From contig CALXCQ010000126.1 of the NCBI GenBank assembly GCA_944386835.1, positions 1-35,248 on the forward strand: a stretch of 35,248 bases of DNA, given 5' to 3'. The notes below the pieces were generated by a model. The model had not been told where the DNA came from and did no database searches. It saw only the letters and a program-made list of their open reading frames with translations. The number at the start of each line of letters is the position of its first letter. Position 1 is the first letter of the stretch. This DNA comes from an uncultured Oscillospiraceae bacterium. Lineage in GTDB: Bacteria; Bacillota; Clostridia; Oscillospirales; Oscillospiraceae. The position numbers and the translations under genes are program-made. Of this stretch, positions 21,795 through 31,764 are shown piece by piece.

Positions 21795-24323
21795 TCAGGG
21801 TTCTTGTTCTGCTTCGTCGGTTTCCGTTTCCCCAGTGTCTTCTTTATCCACACGCTCGATGGAAATTACGCGACAGCCTTCTTCCACCCGCATCAGAATG
21901 ACACCCTGGGTGTCCCGTTTATACGTATTGATATCCGAGGCCGGCAGCCGAATGATAATGCCGCTGTCTTCAATTAACATCACGTCATCAGTATCGTCTA
22001 CCACACGGACACCGGCTACCAGACCCGTTTTTTCCGTCAGATTGTAATTCTTCAGTCCTTTTCCGCCCCGGTTTTGCGGCTGTCGGGTGCCGTCTTCCGC
22101 CAACCGGAGATACTCCGTTAGCTCTGTCCGTTTTCCGTAGCCGTTTTCCGTCACAGTAAGCAGCTGCTTTCCTTCTTCCATGAGCTCTGCGCCTACCACA
22201 TAGTCGTCGGAATCCAGACGGATTCCCCGAACGCCCGCTGCTTCCCGTCCCATGGGCCGGACATCTTCCTCGCAAAAACAAATCGCCATTCCGTGGGCTG
22301 TTGCCAGAAGGAGATTATCTTGTCCGCCCGTTTTTAAAACGGAAATCAGTTCGTCACCCTCATCCAGATTTAACGCCCGGATACCAGTCCGCCGGGATGT
22401 ATTGAGGGCGTCCAGCTTAAGTCGCTTGACGGTTCCGTTTCGTGTGGCCATTACTACATAGGCTTCCTGGTCAAATTCCCGGGTCGGTAGCATTGCCGTC
22501 ACCTTTTCCCCAGGATCCAGAGGTAAAATGTTGACAATTGCCGTTCCCCGGGCCGTACGGGATGACTCGGGAATCCGGTATCCCTTCCGGCGGTGCACTT
22601 TCCCCTTGTTGGTAAAGAACAGGAGATAGTCGTGGGTAGAAGCAATGAAAAGGCTCTTGACATAGTCTTCTTCTTTTAGGTTTTGGGCAGAAATTCCTCT
22701 TCCGCCCCGCCGCTGCGTCCGATAGGTGGAAGCAGGCATCCGTTTAATATATCCGGCATTGGAGAGCGTATAGCAGCAATCTTCCTCTTCAATCAAATCT
22801 TCAATGTCGATTTCATCGTCCAGATCCTGAATTTCTGTCTTTCGCTCATCACCAAATTGATCCCGAATGGCAATTAGTTCCTCTTTCAAAACGCCAAGAA
22901 GTTTCTCCCGGCTGGAAAGAAGCTCCGTATAGTAGGCAATCTTTTCCTCCAGGTCTGCATATTCTTTTTCCAGTTTCTCCCGATTGAGTCCCTGCAGAGC
23001 AATCAGCCGCATTTCGCAGATAGCCTGCGCCTGCACCTCACTCAGCTGGAACCGGACCATCAATTGTTCTTTGGCATCGTCGTAACTGTTGCGAATAATC
23101 CGAATGACTTCGTCGATGTGATCTTGTGCAATGAGAAGGCCTTCCAGCAAGTGGGCCCGCTCCTGGGCTTTTTTCCGGTCGTAGACCGTACGCCGGGTTA
23201 ATACTTCTTCCTGAAATGCCAGATATTCGTCCAAAATATGCCGTAAAGACAAAATTCTTGGCTGAGTTTGATTGGCAACCAGCGCCAGCATGTTAATGGC
23301 AAAGGTAGTCTGCATTTGGGTCTGAGCAAACAGTCGGTTCAAGACAACCTGAGGATTGGCATCTTTTTTTAGTTCAATGACAATCCGCATACCGCCCCGG
23401 TCCGTTTCGTCCCGGATATCACTGATGCCTTCCAGACGTTTGTCGTTGACCTGATCCGCCATATTTTTGATCAGCATCCGCTTGTTGACCTGATAGGGAA
23501 TTTCCGTCACAATGATGCGGTTACGATTCTGGCCAAACTCCTCAATTTCCGTTCTGGCCCGCAAAGTGATTCTGCCGCGCCCCGTGGCATAGGCAGCCCG
23601 AATTCCCGCCCGGCCCAGAATAATCCCCCTGGTGGGAAAATCCGGTCCTGTAATATGTTCCATCAAATCCCCTAAGGTACACTCCGGATCCTCCAGAACG
23701 CACACACAGGCGTTAATCACTTCCCGCAGATTGTGAGGCGGAATATTGGTCGCCATTCCGACGGCAATACCGGAAGAGCCGTTTACCAGTAAATTGGGAA
23801 ACCGGCTGGGCAATACCCGTGGCTCTTTTCGAGATTCGTCAAAGTTCGGATCCCAATCTACCGTTTCTTTTTCAATATCCCGCAACATCTCTTCCGACAT
23901 TTTGGCCAGACGGGCCTCTGTGTACCGGTAAGCTGCCGCCGGGTCACCGTCTACGGACCCGAAGTTGCCATGGCCATCTACCAGGGGATAGCGCATGGAG
24001 AAGTCCTGGGCCAGCCGGACAAGGGCATCATAGACGGACTGATCTCCATGGGGATGGTAGTGACCCAATACGTCGCCGACACAGGTAGCGGATTTTTTAA
24101 ATGGCTTATCATAAGTCAGATTGCCTTCATACATGGAATACAGAATCCGTCTGTGTACCGGCTTCAGTCCGTCCCGTACGTCTGGCAGCGCCCGTCCTAC
24201 AATGACGGACATGGCATAGTCAATATAACTGGTCTGCATTTCATTGACCAGTTCCGAGGTAATAATGCTCTGGTTGGGGAACATAATATCCTCTGGCTTA
24301 TAGTCTTTTTTATGTTGTGCCAA
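21795..24323 (-). CDS. gyrA: DNA gyrase subunit A
   Basis: 842-residue type IIA topoisomerase subunit that breaks and rejoins DNA and wraps it. The catalytic tyrosine is in [10 protein letters not shown] near residue 120; the winged-helix start is [22 protein letters not shown]; the quinolone-determining region [15 protein letters not shown] follows. The GyrA box QRRGGRG (about 540) and the six-bladed C-terminal domain identify it as gyrase, not topoisomerase IV. An acidic tail ([14 protein letters not shown]) ends it. Translation begins at a TTG (24321-24323) six bases after AGGAGGGG. GyrB is 13 bases upstream in the same operon. Confidence 0.97.
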   Translation of the reverse strand: MAQHKKDYKPEDIMFPNQSIITSELVNEMQTSYIDYAMSVIVGRALPDVRDGLKPVHRRILYSMYEGNLTYDKPFKKSATCVGDVLGHYHPHGDQSVYDALVRLAQDFSMRYPLVDGHGNFGSVDGDPAAAYRYTEARLAKMSEEMLRDIEKETVDWDPNFDESRKEPRVLPSRFPNLLVNGSSGIAVGMATNIPPHNLREVINACVCVLEDPECTLGDLMEHITGPDFPTRGIILGRAGIRAAYATGRGRITLRARTEIEEFGQNRNRIIVTEIPYQVNKRMLIKNMADQVNDKRLEGISDIRDETDRGGMRIVIELKKDANPQVVLNRLFAQTQMQTTFAINMLALVANQTQPRILSLRHILDEYLAFQEEVLTRRTVYDRKKAQERAHLLEGLLIAQDHIDEVIRIIRNSYDDAKEQLMVRFQLSEVQAQAICEMRLIALQGLNREKLEKEYADLEEKIAYYTELLSSREKLLGVLKEELIAIRDQFGDERKTEIQDLDDEIDIEDLIEEEDCCYTLSNAGYIKRMPASTYRTQRRGGRGISAQNLKEEDYVKSLFIASTHDYLLFFTNKGKVHRRKGYRIPESSRTARGTAIVNILPLDPGEKVTAMLPTREFDQEAYVVMATRNGTVKRLKLDALNTSRRTGIRALNLDEGDELISVLKTGGQDNLLLATAHGMAICFCEEDVRPMGREAAGVRGIRLDSDDYVVGAELMEEGKQLLTVTENGYGKRTELTEYLRLAEDGTRQPQNRGGKGLKNYNLTEKTGLVAGVRVVDDTDDVMLIEDSGIIIRLPASDINTYKRDTQGVILMRVEEGCRVISIERVDKEDTGETETDEAEQEP

Positions 24324-24336
24324 TTGGTTCCCCTCC

Positions 24337-26271
24337 TTAGATATCCAGATTTACTACATATTTGGCGTTCTTTTCAATAAATTCTTTTCTGGGCTCTACT
24401 TTTTCTCCCATCAGAATGGTGAAAGTTTCATCCGCTTTGACTGCGTCTTCCAGCTTGATTTTCTTTAACGTTCTGGTTTCCGGATTCATGGTCGTCTCCC
24501 ACAGCTCATGGGGGTCCATTTCACCCAGACCTTTGTTCCGGGAAATATCAACCTTGGCATTGGGATTATCTCCCCGCATCTGGGCAGAAATCTGATCCCG
24601 CTCTTCATCAGAAAAGGCATACCGCGTCGTCTTTCCCCGTACCAGCTTGTAAAGAGGTGGCATGGCGGCATAGACATATCCCTGTTCAATCAGAGGCCGC
24701 ATAAACCGGAAGAAAAACGTAAGCAGCAAGGTACGGATGTGACTTCCGTCCACATCGGCATCCGCCATAATGATGACTTTGTGATAACGCAACCGGTCCA
24801 GGTCAAAGTCATCCCCCAGACCAGCGCCCAAAGCGGTAATGACCGGAGTCAGTTTATCGTTGCCATAGACTTTATCCGCTCTGGCCTTCTCCACATTGAG
24901 CATTTTCCCCCATAAAGGCAGAATTGCCTGGAACCGGCTGTCCCGGCCCTGGGTGGCAGAGCCGCCTGCAGAGTCGCCCTCGACGATATAGATTTCCGTT
25001 AGTTCCGGATTGTTTTCATTACAGTCCCGCAATTTATCCGGCATGGCCGCGCCGCCTAAAGCCGTCTTTCGACGAATGGATTCCCTGGCTTTTCTGGCTG
25101 CTTCCCGGGCCCGACTGGCCATCATGGCCTTTTCCAGAATCACTTTCCCTACGGCTGGGTGTTCTTCCAGATAGACAGACAGCTGCTCGGAAACGATATT
25201 GTCTACCAGAGTTCTGATATGGGCATTTCCCAACTTTGCTTTTGTCTGCCCTTCAAACTGCGCCTCCGTAAGTTTTACGGAAATGACCACCGTTAAACCT
25301 TCCCGGCAGTCGTCGCCAGAGACCTTATCTTCCGGCTTCAATACGCCGGTCTTAAGACCATAGCTGTTCAGTACCCGGGTCAAAGCCGCTTTAAAACCGG
25401 TTTCATGCATACCACCTTCTGCCGTATGGATATTATTGGCAAAGGACAACATGGTTTCGTTAAAAGAATCGTTGTACTGCAGAGCGACTTCTGCCAAACT
25501 GTCCGCTTTGTTGCCGGAAAGATAAATTACATTTTCATGAAGAGGCGTTTTGGAACGGTTAAGATAGGAGACAAACTCCTTGATGCCTCCTTCATAGTGC
25601 ATGGTATCTGTTTGTTCCTGCCCAGGCCGCCGGTCCATTGTGGTAATTTTCAGACCTGCATTTAAAAAGGCTTGTTCCCGCATACGGGTGTGAAGGATCT
25701 CATAGTCATAGACCAGAGTATCAAACATCTGGGGATCCGGCTGAAAGGTTACTACCGTTCCCGTTTTGTCTGTGGTTCCAATGACGGTCAGTTCCTGGGT
25801 AATATTTCCGCGGGAAAACTGCATTTGATAGATTTTCCCGTCTTTGTGTACTTCTACCTTCAGCCACTGGGAAAGGGCATTGACAACGGAAGCGCCAACA
25901 CCGTGCAGACCTCCGGAAACTTTATAACCGCCACCACCAAATTTACCGCCGGCATGTAAAACCGTAAAGACAACTTCCAGAGCCGGACGGCCCGTCTGCT
26001 GCTGGATATCTACGGGGATTCCCCGTCCATTATCCGTAACCCGGATGCAGTCGCCTTCCAGAATTTCAACTGTGATTTCTGAGCAATATCCTGCCAGCGC
26101 TTCATCAATGGCGTTATCTACAATTTCGTAAACCAGGTGATGCAGGCCGCTGCTGGAGGTGGAACCAATATACATACCGGGCCGTTTCCGAACAGCCTCC
26201 AGTCCCTCCAATACCTGAATTTGCGCAGCATCATATTCCTGTTCTACTTTTATGACTGGTTGGTCAGACAT
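24337..26271 (-). CDS. gyrB: DNA gyrase subunit B
   Basis: 644-residue ATPase subunit of gyrase. Seen in order: GHKL ATPase motifs ([38 protein letters not shown]), the transducer domain, and the TOPRIM domain with EGDSAGGSA and [19 protein letters not shown]. The C-terminus carries the GyrA-binding tail. It lacks the large insertion of enteric GyrB, as usual for Firmicutes. The ATG follows AAGGAAGGTC. It lies between remB and gyrA in the origin cluster. Confidence 0.97.
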   Translation of the reverse strand: MSDQPVIKVEQEYDAAQIQVLEGLEAVRKRPGMYIGSTSSSGLHHLVYEIVDNAIDEALAGYCSEITVEILEGDCIRVTDNGRGIPVDIQQQTGRPALEVVFTVLHAGGKFGGGGYKVSGGLHGVGASVVNALSQWLKVEVHKDGKIYQMQFSRGNITQELTVIGTTDKTGTVVTFQPDPQMFDTLVYDYEILHTRMREQAFLNAGLKITTMDRRPGQEQTDTMHYEGGIKEFVSYLNRSKTPLHENVIYLSGNKADSLAEVALQYNDSFNETMLSFANNIHTAEGGMHETGFKAALTRVLNSYGLKTGVLKPEDKVSGDDCREGLTVVISVKLTEAQFEGQTKAKLGNAHIRTLVDNIVSEQLSVYLEEHPAVGKVILEKAMMASRAREAARKARESIRRKTALGGAAMPDKLRDCNENNPELTEIYIVEGDSAGGSATQGRDSRFQAILPLWGKMLNVEKARADKVYGNDKLTPVITALGAGLGDDFDLDRLRYHKVIIMADADVDGSHIRTLLLTFFFRFMRPLIEQGYVYAAMPPLYKLVRGKTTRYAFSDEERDQISAQMRGDNPNAKVDISRNKGLGEMDPHELWETTMNPETRTLKKIKLEDAVKADETFTILMGEKVEPRKEFIEKNAKYVVNLDI

Positions 26272-26358
26272 TCCATGACCTTCCTTTCTTCAGATTGCCG
26301 GCTTTCCCGGCTGATTTGCAGATGTTTCTTTTTGCGGCAGAGAAACGCAAAAATCTTT

Positions 26359-26661
26359 CTATTTGAAATTCTCGGTTTTTTTCCCTGGGATTTCTTTCCG
26401 GGAGGATTTTTCCCCCGCTTTGATTCGTTTTTCCAATGTTGCCGATTGAAATTGGGTCAGATAGACCCGATTCATAGAAAACTCATGGGTCAGTAAAAAA
26501 GATCTGGGAATATCTTCCGTAGCTGTTACAACAGCCCCCTGCTTTTCCGCCTTGGTTAAAAAATCCCGGGTGTGTCTGCTGTAAGTGGTATTGTCCAGAT
26601 CAAAAATTCCAATAATGCCTTGTGTCCTGACGGAAAAGGCTTCTCCGATTGCAAGATACAT
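26359..26661 (-). CDS. remB: RemB-like regulator (DUF370 family)
   Basis: 100-residue member of the Rem family. The start MYLAIGEAFSVRTQGIIGIFDLDNTT is characteristic of the copy encoded between recF and gyrB (B. subtilis RemB/YaaB). The remaining part (TEDIPRSFLLT; NRVYLTQF) also matches; the basic tail from residue 80 is less conserved. Rem proteins form oligomeric rings or arcs that bind DNA and, in Bacillus, control matrix genes. The position seven bases after recF and before gyrB is the conserved gene order. Its role in this organism is not known. Confidence 0.85.
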   Translation of the reverse strand: MYLAIGEAFSVRTQGIIGIFDLDNTTYSRHTRDFLTKAEKQGAVVTATEDIPRSFLLTHEFSMNRVYLTQFQSATLEKRIKAGEKSSRKEIPGKKTENFK

Positions 26662-26667
26662 GGTTCC

Positions 26668-27777
26668 TCATTTCTCCAAAAGTCTCCCCTGCTCAATGGT
26701 CAAAACCTGACCAAAGTTGGTAAGACGATCTTTTTCACAACAGGTAATGAGAACCTGACCGGTTTGGATTTGGTTCAGTACAAAATCCTGTCGGCCCGGA
26801 TCTAATTCCGACAAAACGTCATCCAGTAATAAAACAGGTTCTTCTCCCGTATCCTGACGGACCAGTTCCCGTTCTGCCAGCTTTAAAGAAATTGCAGCGG
26901 TCCGCGTCTGTCCCTGAGAACCAAAACTCTTTAAACTCTTTTCCCCTAACGTAACTTCAAAATCGTCTTTGTGGGGACCTGTCAGACATTGACCTGACTC
27001 CAGCTCCGCTCGTTCGTGGCTTTTCTGGTGAGCCAAAATGGCTTCTAAAATGGTCTGCTTGTCGGCCAGTGGATCTTGTATGGTGGAAACCGTATGGTAT
27101 TCCATGGCCAACGTCTCTTTTCCACCGGAAAATTCCCTGTGAAACTTTGCCGTTACCCGGGAAAATTTTTCCAGATACCGGGCCCGATAGGCAATTAAAA
27201 TTGCACCTACTTGTGCCATCCGTAAATTGTAATCCGGCAGAACCGCTAACAGACCTGGCTGCTCGGCTCTGTCTCTTAAAATCCGGCTTTTTTGCTCTAA
27301 AAGCCGATGATACTCTGTCAAAGCTTTTTCATAGCCAGGCCTTAATTGGCACAGCGCCATATCCAGAAGTTTCCGCCTGGCAGCCCCGCCGGCTTTTAAA
27401 ACCAGGAGATCTTCCGGACAAAACAGGACCGTCGTCAAAATTCCCGTAAGTCTCGCCGCAGTCTTTTGCTTGACTCCGTTGACATATAACTGCCGCGGCT
27501 TTCTGCCGGTAAACAAAACAGCCCTTACCGTTTGTTCCCGTTCCTGGCTTTGAATCACTGCCTGTAAATCGGCAAACTCCGCACCAAATCCTATCAGTTC
27601 CTGTTCCTTTCGGGTACGAAAAGAACGTCCCGTTGACAAATAGGTAATTGCCTCCAACAAGTTGGTTTTTCCCTGCGCGTTATCTCCCACAATCAGATTG
27701 ACTCCAGGCAAAAATTCAACTTGTTGCAGTTGGCGATAATTGCGAAATCCCTCAACTTTAAGTTCCTTCAGAATCAT
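26668..27777 (-). CDS. recF: DNA replication and repair protein RecF
   Basis: 369-residue SMC-like ATPase that helps load RecA at gaps. Walker A is GDNAQGKTN (near residues 33-41), the signature region is LTGPHKDDFEV, and Walker B is PVLLLDDVLSELD. Length is normal. The start overlaps the end of yaaA by 20 bases, implying translational coupling within the dnaA-gyrA operon. Confidence 0.96.
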   Translation of the reverse strand: MILKELKVEGFRNYRQLQQVEFLPGVNLIVGDNAQGKTNLLEAITYLSTGRSFRTRKEQELIGFGAEFADLQAVIQSQEREQTVRAVLFTGRKPRQLYVNGVKQKTAARLTGILTTVLFCPEDLLVLKAGGAARRKLLDMALCQLRPGYEKALTEYHRLLEQKSRILRDRAEQPGLLAVLPDYNLRMAQVGAILIAYRARYLEKFSRVTAKFHREFSGGKETLAMEYHTVSTIQDPLADKQTILEAILAHQKSHERAELESGQCLTGPHKDDFEVTLGEKSLKSFGSQGQTRTAAISLKLAERELVRQDTGEEPVLLLDDVLSELDPGRQDFVLNQIQTGQVLITCCEKDRLTNFGQVLTIEQGRLLEK

Positions 27778-28018
27778 CGCTTGTCACAACCCAGGTAGCA
27801 TCCAAAATCGAGACTTTGTCTCCCATCTGGAGCTTTTTTCCCCGCATGGTACAGATTTCCCCATTGACCTTCACCTGTTCGTTTTGAATCAGATTTTTGG
27901 CCATTCCTCCGGATTCCACTGCATTGGCAAATTTTAAGAAATCCTGCAATTTAATAATTGGAGTATGAATCGCAATGGGAATTTCTTCTCCTGCTTTTCT
28001 TCGAACGCGAACTTTCAT
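27758..28018 (-). CDS. yaaA: S4-domain RNA-binding protein YaaA (RlbA)
   Basis: 86-residue protein consisting of a short N-terminal arm and an S4 RNA-binding fold (IKLQDFLKFANAVESGGMAK; NEQVKVNGEICTMRGKKLQMGDKV). The conserved gene order dnaN-yaaA-recF identifies it as YaaA/RlbA, linked in Bacillus with ribosome assembly. Its ATG follows the dnaN stop directly (TAGATG), and its end overlaps recF by 20 bases. Confidence 0.92.
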   Translation of the reverse strand: MKVRVRRKAGEEIPIAIHTPIIKLQDFLKFANAVESGGMAKNLIQNEQVKVNGEICTMRGKKLQMGDKVSILDATWVVTSDDSEGT

Positions 28019-29131
28019 CTATTCTCCCGCCTTCAGCCGAACTGGCAAAACCATATAACTGTACGTACCCTTTTTCTCACAGGGAGTCATGACTATAGGA
28101 CTTAAGCTGTTGGAAAGCTCCAAGGTCACTTCTTCCGTTGGCACTGCCCGCAGCGCCTCCAGAAGATACCGGCAGTTAAACCCAATTTGCAGCTCCTGCC
28201 CGTCTCCTGCCACTTTGCAGATATCGTGAGCCGTTCCTATGGCTGTTGTTGTCTGAAAATCCGCTTTATTTTCTCCAAAGGTGCAACGAACGGGACTTTT
28301 CAGTTTTTCCGAAATAATCAAACTGACCCGCTCAATAGAGGCGGTGATTTCTGATACATTGGCCACCAGCTGAATGGGATTGTTGGAGGGAACAACCCGC
28401 CGCCAATCCAGAAATTCTCCTTCCAAAAGCCGACATACCAAAGTGGCATCGCCCATAGCAAAGGAAATATGCTTGCTGCCCAAAGTAAAGCGAACTTCTT
28501 CGTCACTGTCGGAGAGAATTTTTTCCACTTCTTTTAATGCTGCCGCCGGAACCACAAATTTCATGGTTCTGCCAATGGGTTCTTCTGGAGTATAAGACCG
28601 CATTGCCAGCCGATATCCATCAACAGCGACCATAGTAATGGCCTGGTCTTCTACTTCAAACAGACAACCAGTGTGAATCGGCCGGGCCTGATTTTCCGAA
28701 ACAGAAAAAATGGTACCGCTTATCATGGCTTTTAATTGACTTTGCGGCAAAGCAATATAATTTTCGTATTCTACGTCGGGAAGTTCCGGATAGTCTTCTG
28801 CTGACATGGCTGCAATGGTAAAGGAAGAAATTCCACAAGTAATGGAAACTTTAAAGCCGTTGTCAACTTGAATATTGACCATATCGTCCGGAAGTTTTCG
28901 AATAATATCAAAGAAAAGGCGCGCAGGAAAGATACATTCGCCGGTCTCGTCTATTTCTGCCGGTACGCTGACAGTAATTCCAGTTTCCAGGTTGTAGCCG
29001 GATAGATGCAGTTTCATTCCAGCTTTTACGCAAATTCCTTCCAATGCAGGAATTGCACTCTTTTGCGCTACGGTTCTGGAGGCAATGGAAATTGCGGAGA
29101 CAAGAATAGCTTTTTCACAGGTGAATTTCAT
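28019..29131 (-). CDS. dnaN: DNA polymerase III sliding clamp (beta subunit)
   Basis: 370-residue clamp with the three repeated domains of DnaN (about 1-120, 125-245, 250-370). Family landmarks are ISIASRTVAQKSAIPALEGI, AISGTIFSVSENQARPIHTG, DGYRLAMR, and the C-terminal SPIVMTPCEKKGTYSYMVLPVR. I use the ATG at 29129-29131 after GAGAGGAGCATCTT; the open frame extends 70 codons further, but that is origin DNA. Confidence 0.97.
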   Translation of the reverse strand: MKFTCEKAILVSAISIASRTVAQKSAIPALEGICVKAGMKLHLSGYNLETGITVSVPAEIDETGECIFPARLFFDIIRKLPDDMVNIQVDNGFKVSITCGISSFTIAAMSAEDYPELPDVEYENYIALPQSQLKAMISGTIFSVSENQARPIHTGCLFEVEDQAITMVAVDGYRLAMRSYTPEEPIGRTMKFVVPAAALKEVEKILSDSDEEVRFTLGSKHISFAMGDATLVCRLLEGEFLDWRRVVPSNNPIQLVANVSEITASIERVSLIISEKLKSPVRCTFGENKADFQTTTAIGTAHDICKVAGDGQELQIGFNCRYLLEALRAVPTEEVTLELSNSLSPIVMTPCEKKGTYSYMVLPVRLKAGE

Positions 29132-29370
29132 AAGATGCTCCTCTCTGGTAATCTTTTTTAATAGAAAGAAAGGATATTTTTTTAGTAATCGTAGTAGTAG
29201 GGAAAATTTATGTGGAAAACCAGGAAAAACCTTGTATTTGTAAGGAAAAGTTTTCCACATGGAAAGGGGAAACAGGTCACAACTTGTCCACATATGACAT
29301 AAAGAAATGAATACAGGAAAAGTTTTACACAGTAAGATCAATTTCTTTCCACAGTCAAATGTGGATAAAT
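29132..29370. other. Likely chromosomal origin (oriC) between dnaA and dnaN
   Basis: Clustered DnaA boxes (consensus TTATCCACA), all within about 160 bases: a perfect one on the minus strand at 29360-29368; one-mismatch boxes TTGTCCACA (29284-29292, plus), TTTTCCACA (29251-29259, plus) and TTTTCCACA (29211-29219, minus); weaker ones CTTTCCACA (29345-29353) and TTTTACACA (29323-29331), both plus. An unwinding element lies on the dnaN side. The position between dnaA and dnaN fits Firmicutes origins, and gene orientation switches on the other side of dnaA. No box cluster is seen upstream of dnaA. Confidence 0.8.
29171..29219 (-). promoter_or_regulatory. DnaA-trio and AT-rich unwinding element of oriC
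   Basis: Reading the minus strand: DnaA box TTTTCCACA (29219-29211), a ten-base spacer, then CTACTACTACGATTACTA (29200-29183), then an A-rich tract (29182-29171). The complementary strand holds TAG-TAA-TCG-TAG-TAG-TAG in one register, five good DnaA-trios and one imperfect. Box, spacer, trios, AT-rich tract is the order of the Bacillus unwinding element. Confidence 0.75.
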
Positions 29371-30681
29371 TTACAGCTTTGCGTTAATGTTGGCAGTGAT
29401 GTCCCGTAGATTGTTTTGCAAGGATGGGTTATTTTTGAGCGCTTCGTCAATTTTATTTAAACTGTGAATGACCGTAGTGTGATCCCTACCAAATTCCCGA
29501 CCAATTTCCGGCAAGCTCATGTTGGTCAGAGAGCGAATCAAATACATGGCAATTTGCCGGGCTTCTGCAGTCTTTTTGTTTTTTAGGGTACTGCGAAGCA
29601 CCGATTCTTCTACCGAGTAAAAACGGCTGACTTCTCCAATAATTAAACTGGGTGTCGGTAAAGACGATTCTTTTCCTTTGTACATGTCTTTGATAGCTCT
29701 GGAGACGGAAGGCACATCTAAAACCAGGTCGTTCAAATCCCGATAAGCCATAATTTTTTTCACGGTGCCTTCAATTTGCCGGACATTATTGGTAATGTTT
29801 TCGGCAATGTAGGAGCATACATCATCCGGCATGTCCAATCCCAGAGACATGGCCTTATTTTTAATAATTGCCATTCTGGTTTCATAGTCGGGGGGATTGA
29901 TTTCTGTAAGAAGACCCCATTCAAACCGGGTTTTTAGCCGGTCTTCCAGACGCACCATTTCATTGGGTGGCCGGTCGGACGTGAGAACAATTTGCCGCTT
30001 TCCCTCATAGAGGGTATTGAAAGTATGGAAAAACTCTTCTTGCGTAGAGTCTTTGCCGGCAATAAACTGAATATCGTCTACCAAAAATAAATCGGCGCCC
30101 CGGTATTTGTTGCGGAATTCTACGTTACGTCCTTCCCGGACAGCGTCGATCAGTTCGTTGGTAAACTGATCGCCTTTGATGTAGACAATGTTGAAATCTG
30201 GCCGTTGTCTGTGAATTTCACAGGCAATGGCGTATAAAAGGTGGGTTTTCCCCAATCCGGAAGGACCATAGATGAACAGTGGATTGTAAGCTTCCGCCGG
30301 ATTGTTGGCGACAGCCAAAGCTGCGGCATGGGCAAACCGGTTGGAGGAACCGACCACGAATTTATCAAAGGTAAATTGGGGATTAAACTCAAAGAACTCC
30401 CGCTTTACATGCTGTTGCTGGTATTCTTTCATTTCTTCTTCCCCAAAGATGACCAGCTCAATATTCCAGTCGAAAAGGTCTTTCATGGCGTCCTGAATGT
30501 AATCGCTGCACCGGCGGGAGATGACATCTTTGCGAAAAGGAGAAGGAGAATAGAGTATCAGTTTATCCTGCGTTAACTCCACCACTTCTGTATCGTCGAA
30601 ATAAGTGGAGACAAAGGGAGCTGTCAAATGAGATTCCAGATATCCCAGAATCTTTGCCCAAACGTAACTGGATGAGTACAT
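29371..30681 (-). CDS. dnaA: Chromosomal replication initiator DnaA
   Basis: 436-residue initiator. Domain I (1-80) is a typical helical/KH-like part; domain III is an AAA+ ATPase with Walker A GPSGLGKTH, Walker B LFLVDDIQFI and sensor motifs; domain IV ends with the DnaA-box-binding signature GREFGRDHTTVIHSLNKI. Domain II is short. The ATG follows GGAGCGAGTT. It is the first gene of the origin operon and is read from the promoter at 30726-30754. The box next to its own stop codon belongs to oriC. Confidence 0.98.
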   Translation of the reverse strand: MYSSSYVWAKILGYLESHLTAPFVSTYFDDTEVVELTQDKLILYSPSPFRKDVISRRCSDYIQDAMKDLFDWNIELVIFGEEEMKEYQQQHVKREFFEFNPQFTFDKFVVGSSNRFAHAAALAVANNPAEAYNPLFIYGPSGLGKTHLLYAIACEIHRQRPDFNIVYIKGDQFTNELIDAVREGRNVEFRNKYRGADLFLVDDIQFIAGKDSTQEEFFHTFNTLYEGKRQIVLTSDRPPNEMVRLEDRLKTRFEWGLLTEINPPDYETRMAIIKNKAMSLGLDMPDDVCSYIAENITNNVRQIEGTVKKIMAYRDLNDLVLDVPSVSRAIKDMYKGKESSLPTPSLIIGEVSRFYSVEESVLRSTLKNKKTAEARQIAMYLIRSLTNMSLPEIGREFGRDHTTVIHSLNKIDEALKNNPSLQNNLRDITANINAKL

Positions 30682-30725
30682 AACTCGCTCCTTTCTACGG
30701 AAAATTGCACAAACTTAGACACATT

Positions 30726-30754
30726 ATTCTACCATGTTTTTTTCCCCTTTTCAA
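30726..30754 (-). promoter_or_regulatory. Promoter of dnaA
   Basis: On the minus strand TTGAAA (30749-30754), a 17-base spacer and TAGAAT (30726-30731), giving a leader of about 40 bases. No DnaA box overlaps it, so the usual direct autoregulation is not evident. Confidence 0.75.
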
Positions 30755-30766
30755 GGGTGATACAAT

Positions 30767-30935
30767 ATAAAAAAGAATTCAGGAAAATAAGAAGAAAAGA
30801 CCGGGAAAGAAAAGGAAGAAATAGAAGAAATATTTGGAGAAATTGACGAAAGAAAGAAGCTTGCCTTTTCAGGAGATAAAGACTGACAAAAAAAGAAAGA
30901 AAATTGACAGAAAATGGAGAAAAAATCCGGAAAAT
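30767..30935 (+). other. Polypurine tract between divergent origin operons
   Basis: Most of this 170-base stretch is A and G on the plus strand, with only isolated pyrimidines. It lies between the dnaA promoter (leftward) and the sufC promoter (rightward). It contains no gene and no DnaA box. Confidence 0.6.
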
Positions 30936-30959
30936 TTCCCAGTTTTGGAGAATGGTCAG

Positions 30960-30988
30960 TTGCACTTTGACAGAAAATATGGTATATT
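30960..30988 (+). promoter_or_regulatory. Promoter of the sufCB-like operon
   Basis: TTGCAC (30960-30965), a 17-base spacer and TATATT (30983-30988), about 40 bases before the ATG. Confidence 0.6.
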
Positions 30989-31029
30989 GCAGACGGTTTG
31001 TAACCAAATGAAAACAAAAGAGGATGCCT

Positions 31030-31764
31030 ATGTTAGAATTACGCAACATTAGTGTAACGGTTCCTGCCGAAAATGGCGATGCGGATATTTTAAAAAATAT
31101 ATCTCTTACGTTGGAAGATAAGAAATTTGTTGTGGTCACCGGCCCCAATGGCGGCGGGAAAACCACTTTGGCAAAAGTGATTATGGGACTTTTGACGCCC
31201 AGCGCTGGCCAAATTTTCTATAATGGACAGGATATTACTGCGCTTTCTATTGCCCAGCGGGCAAAGCTGGGAATTTCCTACGGGTTCCAACAACCGCCCA
31301 GATTCAAAGGGATGAAAGTTTCCGATTTGCTTCGAATTGCAGCGGGAAGATTTTTGACCCATGAGGAAGCCTGTAGTTATTTGACAAAAGTTGGTCTGTG
31401 TGCCCGAGACTATCTGGATCGGGATGTAGATACCTCCCTTTCCGGCGGTGAAGTAAAACGGATTGAAATTGCCACAGTGCTGGCAAAAAATGCTGACCTG
31501 ATGATTTATGATGAGCCGGAGGCAGGCATTGACCTGTGGAGCTTTGCCCGTTTGACAGAGACTTTCCAGGAACTTCACGATCAGCAACAAAAGACCATTC
31601 TCATCATCTCTCACCAGGAGCGGATTATTCGCTTGGCAGACGAGATCATTCTGGTGGCCAACGGACAGGTACAAGAGCGGGGACCGGTGGAGAAAATTTA
31701 TCCCATGATCCTAAATGATACCGTAGCCGGCTGTAACCGACTGGAGGTGGAAGGGAAATGCTGA
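31030..31764 (+). CDS. sufC: SufC-like ATPase of a two-gene Fe-S cluster assembly system
   Basis: 244-residue ABC-type ATPase. Walker A is GPNGGGKTT, the Q-loop region YGFQQPPRFKG is of the SufC type, the signature is SLSGGEVKRIEIA, Walker B with the catalytic Glu is LMIYDEPEAGID, and the switch histidine is in IISHQE. SufC works with SufB/D scaffold proteins, not with a membrane permease, which fits its neighbour. I prefer the ATG at 31030 (six bases after AGAGG) to the one at 31024. It overlaps the sufB-like gene by seven bases. Confidence 0.88.
   Translation: MLELRNISVTVPAENGDADILKNISLTLEDKKFVVVTGPNGGGKTTLAKVIMGLLTPSAGQIFYNGQDITALSIAQRAKLGISYGFQQPPRFKGMKVSDLLRIAAGRFLTHEEACSYLTKVGLCARDYLDRDVDTSLSGGEVKRIEIATVLAKNADLMIYDEPEAGIDLWSFARLTETFQELHDQQQKTILIISHQERIIRLADEIILVANGQVQERGPVEKIYPMILNDTVAGCNRLEVEGKC

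Noticed and set aside
30834..31052. 72-codon open frame upstream of sufC
   Set aside because: It is formed by the purine-rich tract, gives a Lys/Glu-rich sequence without a domain, and overlaps the sufC promoter and start.
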